Below are positions 35,120 through 47,300 of a stretch of 64,000 nt of DNA, piece after piece; the first letter of the stretch is position 1, and every line of letters starts with the position of its first letter. The notes beneath the pieces are model-generated. The model was not told the DNA's origin. It was given only the letters and a program-made list of their open reading frames with translations, and made no database searches. The stretch is from Glebionis coronaria (lineage: Eukaryota > Streptophyta > Magnoliopsida > Asterales > Asteraceae): contig JANFOE010000192.1 of assembly GCA_025667525.1 (NCBI GenBank), forward strand, positions 891,951 to 955,950, read 5' to 3'. Both the position numbers and the translations under genes were made by a program.

Positions 35120-38100
35120 TTCCCCCCTGGATAAGAAAAATTCACCCTCGAATTCCCAACTGTATCATCATCTGAAGAATCACCATGGTAAGGCAACAAG
35201 TGCTTCACATTAAAAACATCAGAACAACGAATATGACTTGGAAACTTCAAACAATAAGCATTTGAGTTCATCTTATCCACAATTTCCACCGGACCAATAT
35301 TCTTAGAAGACAATTTATTATATTCACTAACTGGAAAACGATCCTTAGTCAAAACAGCCCACACAAAGTCTCCTACTTCAAAGTCAACATGTCTCCTCTT
35401 TTGATCTTCATCCTGCTTGTACTTCGAATTAGCGCGAACCAAGTTGTCACGAACAGATTTATGAACATCATGCAACCCCTCAACAAAATCCTGCACTTTC
35501 TTCGGAACAGACCTAGAAATCTGAGGAGTCATAAGATCAAAAGGACCACGTGGCTGAGCAGAATAAACCACCTGGAAAGGACTAAACCCAGTGCTCCGAT
35601 TAACAGCATGATTATGAGCAAACTCAGCTTGATACAACTTCTGATCCCATGCCTTCACATGATCACCCACCAAACACCTTAACAGGTTACCAAGGGACCT
35701 GTTAACAACTTCGGTTTGCCCATCAGTTTGAGGATTATAAGCACAACTAAAATTGAGTTGAGTATTCACCATCTTCCACAAACTACGCCAAAAATGACTC
35801 AAAAACCTGGTATCCCGATCAGAAACAATGGAGGAAGGTAAACCATGTAAACGATACACATCCCTAAAGAAAAGTTGGGCTACATTAACTGCATCTGTTG
35901 TCTTCTTGCAAGGAATAAAATGAACCATCTTAGAAAAACGATCAACAACAACAAATATTAAATCATTACCCCTTTGAGTACGAGGTAGCCCCAACACAAA
36001 ATCCATGCTAATATGAACCCAGGTCTGCAAAGGAACTGGCAAAGGCATATAAAGACCTGCATTAGTAGCCATACCCTTTGAAACTTGACAAATGCAACAC
36101 CTCTTGACGTAACGATCCACTTCCTTCCTCATAGTAGGCCAAAAATAAGAAGCTTGAACCAACTGTAAAGTGCGATCACGACCAACATGTCCTTCACCAT
36201 GCAACTCCTTAATAATTTGCAAGCGAAAACTTGAATCAGGGATACAAAGTTGATTCCCTTTGAATAGGAACCCATAATGCATAACAAAATCTGTTTTCTC
36301 TCCGGATTGCAAATCCTGCAGAACAATTGAAAAGTATGTATCCACAGTCACCATGTCACGAATGACATCCAGTCCAGGAACATCAACCTGCATGGTTACA
36401 AGTAAAATACTTCTCCTGCTTAAGGCATCAGCAGCACGATCGGAAGCACCCGTTTTGTGTTTCACCACAAAAGTAAATTTCTCAAGAAAAACCAACCAAC
36501 ACCCATGTTTATGTGAAACCTTATCTTGAGTACGAATATGCCTTAAGGAATCATGGTCAGTGAACAAAACAAACTCCTTATGAAACAAATAATGGTGCCA
36601 ATGCTTCACAGCTTGGACCACTGCATAAAACTCCAAGTCATAAGTAGAGTACCTCGACTTCGGTCCTGTCAACTTCTCGCTAAAATAGGCAAAAGGCCGC
36701 CCACCCTGACTAAGAACTCCACCAATTGCAACCTTAGAAGCATCAGTATGAAGCTCAAAAACTTTAGAAAAGTCAGGCAATACCAGGATTGGCGCTGTAG
36801 TAAGCTTTTCCTTGACAACCTGAAAAGCCATCTCTGCTTCCTCCGTCCACACAAATGACTTACCCTTCATACAGTCTGTCAAAGGGGCCATAATGGAACT
36901 GAAATTAGGGATAAACCGCCTATAGAAAGAAGCAAGACCATGGAAACTCCGAACTTCAGTAATGGTAGTTGGAGTTAGCCACTCCTGAACAGCTGCTACC
37001 TTAGATTCATCCACCTGTATGCCATCACCAGAAACAACATACCCTAAAAACAAAACTTTAGGGGTCATGAACACACACTTCTTCGTGGCTGCATAAAAAT
37101 TGTCCTTCCGAAGCAAGGTCAAGACCTGCCTCACATGATTGACATGCTCATTATAAGAAGCACTATAAATAAGAATGTCATCAAAATAAACAACCACACT
37201 TGCCAATAAAAGGCCTGAGCAGTTGATTCATCACACGCATAAATGTGCTTGGTGCGTTTGATAAACCAAAAGGCATAACCAACCACTCATACAACCCTTC
37301 ACGGGTCTTGAAAGCGGTCTTCCACTCGTCACCAGGTCTAAGACGAATCTGGTAATACCCACTCTTCAAATCCAGCTTCGTGAAAATGGTAGCACCACTA
37401 ATCTGGTCAAGCAAATCATCAAGGCGAGGAAAGGAAACCTATACCTCACAGTAATCTTATTGATGGCTCGACTATCAACACACATACGCCATGTACCATC
37501 CTTCTTTGGAGTCAATAGGGCAGGAACTGCACACGGGCTCATACTCTCACGAACATGACCCTTGGAAACCAGCTCCTCAACCTGCCTACGCAACTCCTCA
37601 TGTTCTCCCGGGCTCATCCTATAATGTGGCCTGTTAGGCAACTGTGACCCAGGCTCTAGATCAATATGATGTTGTATGTCACGTAATGGTGGCAAACCAT
37701 CAGGTAATTCATCAGGGAAAACATCAGAGAATTCATCAAGTAAATGGATCATGGCTTCAGGAACTTCACCGTCTTCAGAAACCTACTTCCCTATTAATAC
37801 AAAAACATCACCTCCCACCTCCAGCTCGTCTTTGAACTACGAAAGAGTTAGTAAATTACCAGTGGGTTTATTAACTACTTCCTTAGGTTTATTTGGCATC
37901 AAAGTAATCTTTACACCCCCAAACAGGAAACTATAAGTATTAGTTCTCCCATGGTAAGTTACATCACGGTGATACTCCCAAGGTCTACCAAACAATAAGT
38001 GACAAGCATCCATAGGTATCACATCACACCAAAGATTATCCTTATAAGTTGTTCCTACAGAAAACGGAACTTGGACACGCTTGGAAACTGTTATCTCCCC

Positions 38101-38214
38101 ACCCTTTTTAAGCCACTGTAACTTATAAGGTTTGGGACGATCTTCAGTTTTCAACCCTAATTTCTGGACTGCTCCTTCAGCTATCAAATTATCACAACTA
38201 CCTGAATCACATAT
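35029..38214 (-). pseudogene. pol: CRM-like pol (protease to integrase) with two TAG codons and a frameshift pair
   Basis: Protease from the Athila junction (DSGSCDNLIAEGAVQKLGLK, VIPMDACHLLFGRPWEYHRD) to TAG 37837. After a second TAG near 37783 come the RT N-terminus ([40 protein letters not shown]), a shift near 37435 into another frame ([28 protein letters not shown]), and a return near 37195 to the long frame 37206-35029. That frame holds [12 protein letters not shown], RNase H (FELHTDASKVAIGGVLSQGG), integrase zinc finger (HGEGHVGRDRT, CCICQVSKG), core (HISMDFVLGLP, VSDRDTRF, YNPQTDGQTEVVNRSL) and the C-terminal KLSSKNIGPVEIVDKMN. The 725-codon distal part is open, the proximal part is not. 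No clear chromodomain. Confidence 0.9.
38210..38214. repeat. Target-site duplication CATAT, left copy (Athila G)
   Basis: CATAT precedes TGATGTAGTG at 38215 and follows the opposite terminus CTCATCA at 55131-55135. Both copies lie in the same protease codons of the CRM-like element. Confidence 0.93.
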
Positions 38215-41200
38215 TGATGTAGTGTTTTTGTACCCTTTAGGAAAAGGATGACAAATAGTGGTAGTATTAAGTGTCGGTTTAGGAAAACCGAGCACTAATG
38301 ACCAAGCAAGTTCGTTTCCCAAGGAGGCAAGTGCGTTGTGTTGAGAGTTGATTTTGTTTGTGATTATATTGATTGAGAAAGAAATGGGATTAGAAGAGAA
38401 GGACAGTTACGAAAATTAATTAAACTACGACGAAAAAGGCGTAAACGTAAAACCGTAAATAGTGCCAAAATTAAAATTTTAACCTAAAAATTTCTAAAAA
38501 TTACTAAAAATCCTAAATAATATTCTAAGAGTTTACAAAAAATCCAAACTTGCCAAAACCTTTTAATTAATTAAATAATGACTTTTTAATGCTAATTAAA
38601 GCCCTAAAAATCACTTTTAATTATTAAAAAGCCCTAAGCAAGGTTTTATAATTTGTAAACCTCAAAAATATCCTAATTAAGCTAAAAACTATTTTTAAAA
38701 ATTTTAAAACCAAATTAAACTATTTTTAACACGTAAAAACTATTAAAATGTATTAAATCTTAAATTAAATCTAGAAATTAATTGAAAAGCCTAAAAATTA
38801 ATTGGAAAGTGAAAAAGTTCCTAATTTAATGTCCTTAACCTAGTAAAAATAAAAAAACTAGAAAAAACAAACTTTCTATTTTTACCAATTAAATAATATT
38901 AAAATAATACCAAAAATAAAAAGTTTATAAAATAAATTCTAAAAAATTTCTAAAAACTTAAAATAATGTAACTAAGAGAAAAATGAAATTTAAAGTTCCT
39001 AAAACCTTTTTTATAATCTTATATTAATTTTTAAAGTTTAAAAAACCTAAAATTAAATAAAATTAAAAATTAAAGTTTTTGAAAACTTTATGATATGTAA
39101 ACCTCAAAAAGATTAATTAAAACCTAAAAATTATTTTTCCTAAAAATAAAAACACTTTTAACTATTTTTTAATTAATTACTAAGATACGGCTAATTAAAA
39201 AATTATAAAAAATAAACTAAGAAAAGGAAAAATAAACTTGCTGGCTAGAAAAGTCCTATATCCTAATTAGACCCTAGGAAAAATAAAAAGGAACCAAAAA
39301 GCTACTTAAATAACCTAAAAGGGCACAAATATGCTACGGCTTATTTAAAAAGCCTAAATAGGAGAAGGTATTAAAAGGATAACACCTTGAGACTTTAGCA
39401 GTAAAAGTCCCAAGGGCGAGCGGTAAGGTGTGTGTGCTTTGGCAGTGGTGGCGCAGGTTCGAGTCCTGGCCATGCCAAAAAAATTTGAAATATTTTTTTT
39501 TTCTTTTTAAACACTTGTACACAGAAACTTTAACTCACCCAAACACCAATACTCACGTCCAATTTGAGCCTAAAATCCCTCTAATTTGAAGCTAAAAGGT
39601 CTCAGACCTAGAATTCTTCTTTCTTTTTTTTTGTTTGTTCTGTAATGGTGGGCAAATGCCCCCTTTGTGTGAACTGTTTTGTTCTTGTTGGACAGTTACA
39701 AAGCCCCCACTTGCAGTTGGCTTGTGGGGGTGTATTAAGCTATCAGAAATTAGCCAAGACAAAATCGCTCACTAAGCGAGCGATAAACAAGAAAAAACGG
39801 GGAACAATCAGGTTGCAAGTACTAATCAATACAAACCAAATCAACTCTTAAAAAGGAATCATACCATAATATTCAGATAAGCAAACTAGGTACCTAGGAC
39901 TGATAACATAAGCAGTAAGCTCAACGAAAAAGGGTAATCGAACTAAGCGAAAAGTTAACCGATACTAAGCAGCAGGCAAATATGTATAAATGTCAAGTGT
40001 AACAGCTATTACAAGCAGAAACAATTCTATACTCTTGCATGCACACCTAGAGTTCCAATTAGCACATAATATGATAAGAATGCGCAGTCGGTGAACGACA
40101 CTACAAGCAGCTCCTATCCTCTTATCTAATGAATCAGAAACTCAACACCATGCCCTCTTGTTAATCCTTTTTCTTTTTGGTTTCAATGCAGTACTTGGTT
40201 ACTCAGTCACTTAACCCAATTACTAAACAAGAGTACAAAAACTACTAAACCTCAATCACTGATAATATGCCCCCGTCAAAATCAAACGAACACATACAGT
40301 AATCATTTTACTATGGAATGCTGTTATGACAATGAAGTGCAAGGTTATGACACGCAAAGCAAACGAGAATGATTCTACCTCAGTTAAATGACCTAGCAAA
40401 TTTTACGAGCACACAAGCGGCTGTGATAACCGCTTTTTAGCAACAATGACCACAATTAATACCAAAAGCAGTTCCAAACTAATCAGCAATCTTAGAGTAA
40501 GATTAAACAATTCAACAAGCTATCAATTAATCCTAAGTGAGCATAATTTAGCACCAGTTTTAAACAGTTTAAATAAAACGACAATCCTAAGTACTCTGTT
40601 TATACTACTTAACTAAATTCAAACAATTTAGTTAATCCAAAATCAATCCTCAATAAACCAGCAACTTGACAAGCAAATCTCACAAGAACGATTTAGCAGT
40701 TAACAAAAATAAATATAAGAAAAAAGAAAGAAGGAAAGAGATGGCGATACCTGCCCTTGTTTGCATCCAACAAGGGCCAGCTAAGCTCCCCTGACCTCAA
40801 CCAACAACTAGGTGAGGCAGGGGTGTCTTGGACAATAAAGGAATGAGGGGGTGTTCGTTGGGGTTCAACAACTGAACCGAAGACCCATAATGACACGAAA
40901 AGCTGCTAAGAGTCAAATGAAATCCAAGAATCAAGACCTATGGTCTTGATTCAGTAAGTTCACAAGATAGATAAATGATTCCACTTTTCTTTTCACAATC
41001 TTTACCAAAATTTTAAAATACTAAATACTTGAAATTTGTAAATAGATTTAAATGGAAAAAACTTTTACACTCCAATCCACTTATTGATTAATTAAAACAG
41101 GAACTTTAACACAAATTTTAAATAACTTGAACTTAAACCATGAACATGAAATTAAAATGGCACTCGGATCAAATTAAAAAACTATAAACTTTTCATTCAT

Positions 41201-42504
41201 AAAAGAGGTTTTTTACATAAAAATCCGAGACAAGGGAAAAATGGGATACCACAAGTTGGTCCTCATTTATAGACCCCCTCAGATCATTCTAGAATTGAAA
41301 GAAAAAGAAAAACCCTAATTGATTAAATTCCAGAAATACCCTTGTTTGGAGATGCGAATATGTTGTTCTTTGATCCCATCTTTTGAATATCTTCTTGAAG
41401 CCATGTGCAAATTTCTTGGATGTTTGTGATAGACAGGCTGGATGCATCAATCTTGAACGTTAGAATTGATGTGGGCATCAAGGAATTCCTCCAAGGCGTT
41501 GATTTCCTGCCTCTATTTTGTTTGCTTGCAACAAAGAAGCCACGTGGGAGGGGACCAAGGTCACGGGGGAAGTTTTTGGGTGTGGGGTTTAGGTGAGGAT
41601 GATGTTAATCATCATTCTGGATGATTATAGCTATTGTTGATTGGGGATTAAGGTTTGATTGATTAGGGTTTATGTGAGATTAAGAAAGGGGGATTTGGGT
41701 GTGGGTGATGTACAGTAAGTGTAGCCCAGTTTTTATTAATTAACCATTTTTTGAAAATAAATAATATAAACCTGATTATGGGGGTTGTGGGTTGGTGTTG
41801 AGTCGGGTAATTGGGTTTGGGTGGGTTTGTGGTGACGTGTCAGTGGAGGATTGGGTGGGTGAGTTTGGGTGTCTGGCTGGTTGACCCCCTCAAGTTTCTT
41901 CATTCTTCTACTTTGTATAAAACAGCTAACAATCCCATTTCCTTTGTAATTAACTTTGGAAACTTGTCTTTTTTGGCACAATGTTTTATAAACTCTTTCC
42001 AAAGGGTTTTAAATGCACAAATTGTATTCTTCAAGGGCCATTCTAGTAATGTCTTCAAACTTCAAGGACTTTGACTTGTTTGTTGACTTCTTGGAGGACC
42101 ATTATTGACAATTTTAGATTTGTTGAGGGACTAATTTTGCCAATTCTTCAAAGTTAAGGGTCCTTTTTGTAATTTTGACAAACTTTAGGGACCAAACTTG
42201 TAATTATGAAGATACAAGGGTATAAAGTGTCAGTTCTTCAAACTTGGAGGACCAATCTTCAATATTCTTCAAATCTTCTAGGGTTTTCTTTGGAAAATTC
42301 CTCACTAGGGCTTGGTTCATCGTGCGGCTTCGTTTCCCGTGTTCGTTTTTACGTGATTCTTGTGATCTTTTGTCATTTTCTCAATATCCGTACCTAAAAT
42401 ACACAAGCAACAAACACAAGCATATATTTGGGTATTTTGATGATATTTAATGCATTTTAAGCCCTAATTGGACGATGAGACTATGTATAAAAGCAGTCTC
42501 ATCA
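38215..42504 (-). repeat. Athila G 3' LTR
   Basis: 4290 bp, minus-strand termini TGATGAGACT...CTACATCA. TATA-like CTATAAATGAGG near 41270. Much of 38450-39300 is A-rich low-complexity sequence. A tRNA-like block lies at 39407-39477. The small frames here (39645-39851, 40693-40896, 41405-41596, 41736-42002) recur in the other LTR by descent and show no gene character. Confidence 0.92.
39407..39477 (+). other. tRNA-like A/B-box sequence in the Athila LTR (copy 1)
   Basis: On the plus strand, antisense to Athila, GGGCGAGCGGTAAGG (39414-39428) resembles a pol III A box, and GGTTCGAGTCC (39456-39466) matches the B-box consensus GGTTCGANTCC exactly. Spacing of about 28 nt is normal for tRNA genes and tRNA-derived SINEs. 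An A-run follows. A proper tRNA fold is not evident, so this is a tRNA-derived or pol III promoter-like segment rather than a tRNA gene. Confidence 0.6.
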
Positions 42505-42516
42505 CTCCCCCATACT
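42505..42516 (-). other. Athila G polypurine tract
   Basis: The minus strand TAGTATGGGGGAG ends exactly at the 3' LTR start TGATGAG. The same word recurs further upstream (see findings). Confidence 0.85.
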
Positions 42517-44333
42517 AAACCATTGCCGTGCCCTCACGCAATGCTAGAATAAAGTATCGTAGCACCTCCAAAATTTAATTTTATTCACTTTATTGAAATG
42601 ATAAACTAGCTATAATACTACTATTGCTACTACTTGTGTTTTAGACATAATGTATGATTTTCATCGCAAAATGGGACGTTTAGGTTCATAGAATAAGAAC
42701 ACGTGAATGCTTCGTTAGAAATAATTTCATCGTCCTCGATTTTCACTCCAATTCCATGCCAAGCGTGCAACGAGATCATTGTCATTATAAGTTAGTAATG
42801 CTAACACTACTCATATGCCCTAATCACGTACTTATTCTCCCATTATTCCTAAGTTGTATCTCTTATATTTTATGATGTCTTGAATGTTTCACGAGGATAC
42901 ATTGTTGACTTATGTGATAATAGAGATTTAGGTCTAAAAATAGAGTCTTAACGGTGTAACTAAGACCATCAAATCAATAACCCCTCCTAATAGACAACGA
43001 TGTTAAAAAATTAAGTTGACAAGAAGAATCGATAAACACGGTTTTATAACGGTTTTGAACATGAGACTTATTACCAAGACTTTTATACGCCCCCTAACGG
43101 AAGGGCCTTATTATCTTTGGTTTACCTCCATCTTTTATTCAACTTCGCCATGAAGCTTTTATTATGACTTCGGTCTTGCCTTGCCTTTTATTATCCGCCT
43201 CATCGGTGGTTTTATTAGCCAAAGACGTATATCCTCACGCTAAAGCGAATTTTGGATCTTTAAAGCTTCGAAGATTAAGGCTTGATTCACTTTCAATTTT
43301 GCATAGATTTTAGGCCTTGTGGGGCTTCAAATTGTTTGCTTGATTTAGGTGAGCACTTGAAATCTTATTATTGGGTGAAGCTTTCGATTATTAGGGTGCC
43401 AATACTTCAAAACCGTGACGCTGGCGATACCTTAATGTCTTCCCAATTTAATTACACGGAAGCTACTAGAAAAGACTAGAAACCCAACAATCCTAACTAA
43501 ACCGCTAAGTCAATATTTATTAAGCAAAAAATATTTACATGCGAAGGGAGAATAAGCAAACAACGAGAACACATGAGTTTTTGAAAGAATACGAGTACTC
43601 TACGTTTAGCATAGTAACTTATAATTAACCCTATCATTTCTCGTCCTCATTTAAGAGACTTAGCCTAATGTATAGTTAAGGAATCAAAGCTAAGTGCTCA
43701 ACACGCACGGTCGAGTCAAAAATTACTCTTATTCTCGCCATCGGAAAACCTACATTCGTGTCTTCAAACACTTATAAAACATGAGAAAAAATTTAAAATT
43801 TGGCCATTTTTAGCCTTATTTTGCAACAAAACGATAAACAAAAAGATAAACTTTAGAAAGCGTGAAGGTTTGGAAAGGCAAGTATCTATTCACCCCCCCA
43901 TACTAAAGTTAAACATTGTCCTCAATGTTTCGAGTCTAGGGGTGCAAACACCCCATACTAGAGACGTAGTCGAATGCCTAATCTAGCATGGAAAGGGTGT
44001 AACCATTAAGTAATAGCCGTTTATGAAGTGTGCTAAAAACCTAAGGTTAGAACAATAAAGGATATATCATGGATATTGAGAAATGTCTCCAAAGCAAACG
44101 ATCGAGTGCTCCCATAAAACGAACATGAGAGGCTCCAATCGTGAAGATCATGATCTAAAAACCACATATCACAAACAACCACGGAACAAAGGTTGGAAGG
44201 GCACAAATCCCCACACGTAAGCTACATTAGACTAAGAAATCGATAATATGTACATAGGATAAGCATGGGACTCCCCCACGAGGCTCCTCGTTTTTGATTA
44301 CCGAGTCATGAGCTCGACTCGATCCCCTCAATA
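42517..44333 (-). other. Non-coding 3' region of Athila G
   Basis: 1.8 kb between the pol stop and the 3' LTR. No ORF over 70 codons on the sense strand, so an Athila envelope-like gene is absent here. It holds two more polypurine-like words at 43891-43905 and 43949-43960. A block near 44250-44330 (CGAGTCATGAGCTCGACTCG and neighbours) is shared with the other Athila at 62350-62430. Confidence 0.7.
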
Positions 44334-47300
44334 CTAATTATCATTGGGGAAGGTGACTTGGTCGAGGTAGTTCAAGGATGGAACTTCCCCACCAAAGTAG
44401 TGCTTCAACCTATGTCCATTCACCTTGAAGTTAGGACCATCATCTTGAGCTAGCTCGATGGTCCCATACGGAAATACTTGAGTCACGGTGAATGGACCGG
44501 ACCAACGGGGTTTCAATTTACCGGAAAATATTTTCAATCTTGAATTAAAAAGTAAAACTTGATCCCCAATGTTAAAAACCCAGTTTTTAATTTTTGAATC
44601 ATGCAACTTTTTAGTTTTCTCTTTATAAATCAATGAATTTTCATAAGCAATATCCCTTAATTCATCCAATTCATTTAATTGCATTTTCCGGTGTTTTCCC
44701 GCGGTCTCCATATCATCATTACAATGCTTTAGGGCCCAATAAGCCTTGTGTTCTAACTCGATAGGCAAATGACAATTATTTCCATACACAAGCTTATAGG
44801 GAGTGCACCCAATGGGTGTCTTATGAGCGGTCCTAAAGGCCCATAAAGCATCGTCTAACTTATCCGACCAAGATTGTCGGTTTTCTCCTACGGATCTCTC
44901 CAAGATCCTCTTCAAAGCTCGGTTTGAAACCTCGACTTGCCCACTCGTTTGTGGGTGATAAGCCGTAGAAAGACGATGTGTAACCCCATATTTCCTTAGA
45001 ACCCTTTCAAATTGGTCATTACAAAAATGGGTTCCACGATCGCTTATGATAGCACGAGGTGTTCCAAACCTAGCAAACAAACTTTTCAAGAACTTAACTA
45101 CCATACGAGCATCATTGGTGGGCAAGGCCTTCGCCTCCACCCACTTAGAAAGGTAGTCAACCGCAACAAGAATATACTTATTACCACGAGATGATGGGAA
45201 CGGCCCCATAAAGTCTATGCCCCAAACGTCAAAGATCTCACATACTTGAATGATATTTTGTGGCATTTCATCTTTTTGTGAGGCTTTTCCTTGTCGTTGG
45301 CATGAATCACAAGACTTCACAAGATTTTGTGCATCTCGGTAAATAGTAGGCCAAAAGAAGCCGGCATCAAACACCTTTTTAGCCGTGAGATTAGCACCGT
45401 GGTGACCACCCGTGGGTCCCTCATGGCAAGCTCTAAGGATGTTAGAAGCTTCGGTGCCAAATACACAACGGCGGATGATTTGATCCGCACAAGTTCGAAA
45501 CAAGTAAGGGTCGTTCCAAAAATAGAACTTGACATCACGAAAGAATTTTCGTTTTTCTTGAGTTGTCATACCCTTAATGATGAAGTTACCCGCATGGTAA
45601 TTTGCAAAATCCGCAAACCATGGGGTAGAAGAATCAAGCTTAGAATTCACTATACCAAGTGTCTCGAGCGGAAATGTTTCGGTGATTTCCTTGGGCTCGT
45701 AAACACTTTGGTGAGGATCTTCCAAACGAGAGAGATGGTCGGCCGCTAGATTCTCGGCTCCTTTTTTGTCAACGATTTTGTGATCAAATTCTTGAAGGAG
45801 GAGAATCCAACGAAGTAATCTCGGCTTTGCATCTTGTTTAGCCATGAGATACTTGATAGCCGAATGGTCCGTATACACTATGCATTTCGTCAAGACGAGG
45901 TAAGGTCGGAATTTCTCAAATGCATACACCACGGCAAGGAACTCCTTTTCCGTTGTAGTGTATTTAAGTTGAGCCTCGGTCATCGTCTTGCTAGCATAGT
46001 GAATAGGCAAGAAATGCTTATCATGACGTTGCCCCAAAACGGCCCCAATAGCGTAATCACTTGCATCACACATAAGTTCAAAGGGGAGGTTCCAATTTGG
46101 AGCAACAAGAATGGGAGCTTCGGTAAGTTTCCTCTTAAGGATCTCAAAGGCTCGTACACAATCTTCGTCAAAGACAAAGCGTGCCTCTTTTTCAAGAAGA
46201 TGTGTAATGGGTCGAGAAATCTTCGAGAAATCCTTGATGAATCGTCGATAAAAGCCCGCGTGGCCTAGGAAACTCCTAACTCCCTTGATGGTTTTGGGAT
46301 GAGTTAATTTGGCGATGACGTCTAACTTAGCTTGATCTACCTCAATCCCCGCTTTCGAGACCTTGTGCCCTAAGACGATTCCACTCTTAACCATAAAATG
46401 ACACTTTTCCCAATTGAGCACAAGGTTGGTTTCCTCACAACGTTTTGACATTCTCTCAAGGTTCGACAAACACGAAGTAAAGGAATCACCAAACACGGAA
46501 AAGTCATCCATGAAGACTTCCATCGTCTTCTCGATCATATCATGAAAAATAGCCATCATGCATCGTTGAAAAGTTCCCGGTGTATTGCAAAGTCCGAATG
46601 GCATTCTACGATAAGCAAACGTTCCATATGGACACGTAAAGGTAGTTTTTTCTTGATCACGAGGATCGATGGGAATTTGGAAGTAACCGTAAAAACCATC
46701 TAAAAAGCAATAGAAATCGTTTCCCGCAAGACGCTCCAACATTTGGTCCATGAAGGGCAAGGGAAAATGGTCTTTTCGAGTGGCTTCATTTAACTTTCGA
46801 TAGTCAATGCACACTCTCCATCCGGTCACGAGTCTAGTGGGAATCAACTCGTTGGCATCGTTTGGCACAACGGTCATCCCTCCCTTTTTAGGGACACAAT
46901 GAATAGGACTCACCCAAGGGCTATCGGAAATAGGGTAAATCATTCCCGCGTCAAGGAGTTTAAGGACCTCCTTTTTGATGACGTCGTGAATTTTGGGGTT
47001 CACCCTCCTTTGACTTTGGATTGTTGGCTTGAAATCCTCCTCCATTAATATTTTGTGTGTACAAAATTTGGGATCGATTCCCTTAATGTCGGATAACTTC
47101 CACGCAATCGCCCCTTTGTGATCCTTAAGAACATCGACAAGTGCGGTTTTTTCATCATTCGAAAGTTCCTTCGCAATAATAACCGGCAACTTGTCGTCCT
47201 CCTCCAAATAGACATACTCGAGGTGAGGAGGTAAATCTTTCAACTCGAGGATAGGTGGTTCCTCAAGTGAAGATTTGGGCTCGATACTCATAACCTCCTC

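Noticed and set aside
39414..39477. Functional tRNA gene
   Set aside because: A and B boxes are present, but I could not form an acceptor stem and anticodon arm; reported instead as tRNA-like sequence.
39645..42450. Small frames on both strands of the Athila G LTR that recur at 52210-55076
   Set aside because: Same reason: LTR duplication, not selection. They are interrupted differently in the diverged H LTR.
42517..44333. Envelope-like gene of Athila
   Set aside because: No sense ORF of useful length, no signal peptide or transmembrane pattern between pol and the 3' LTR.
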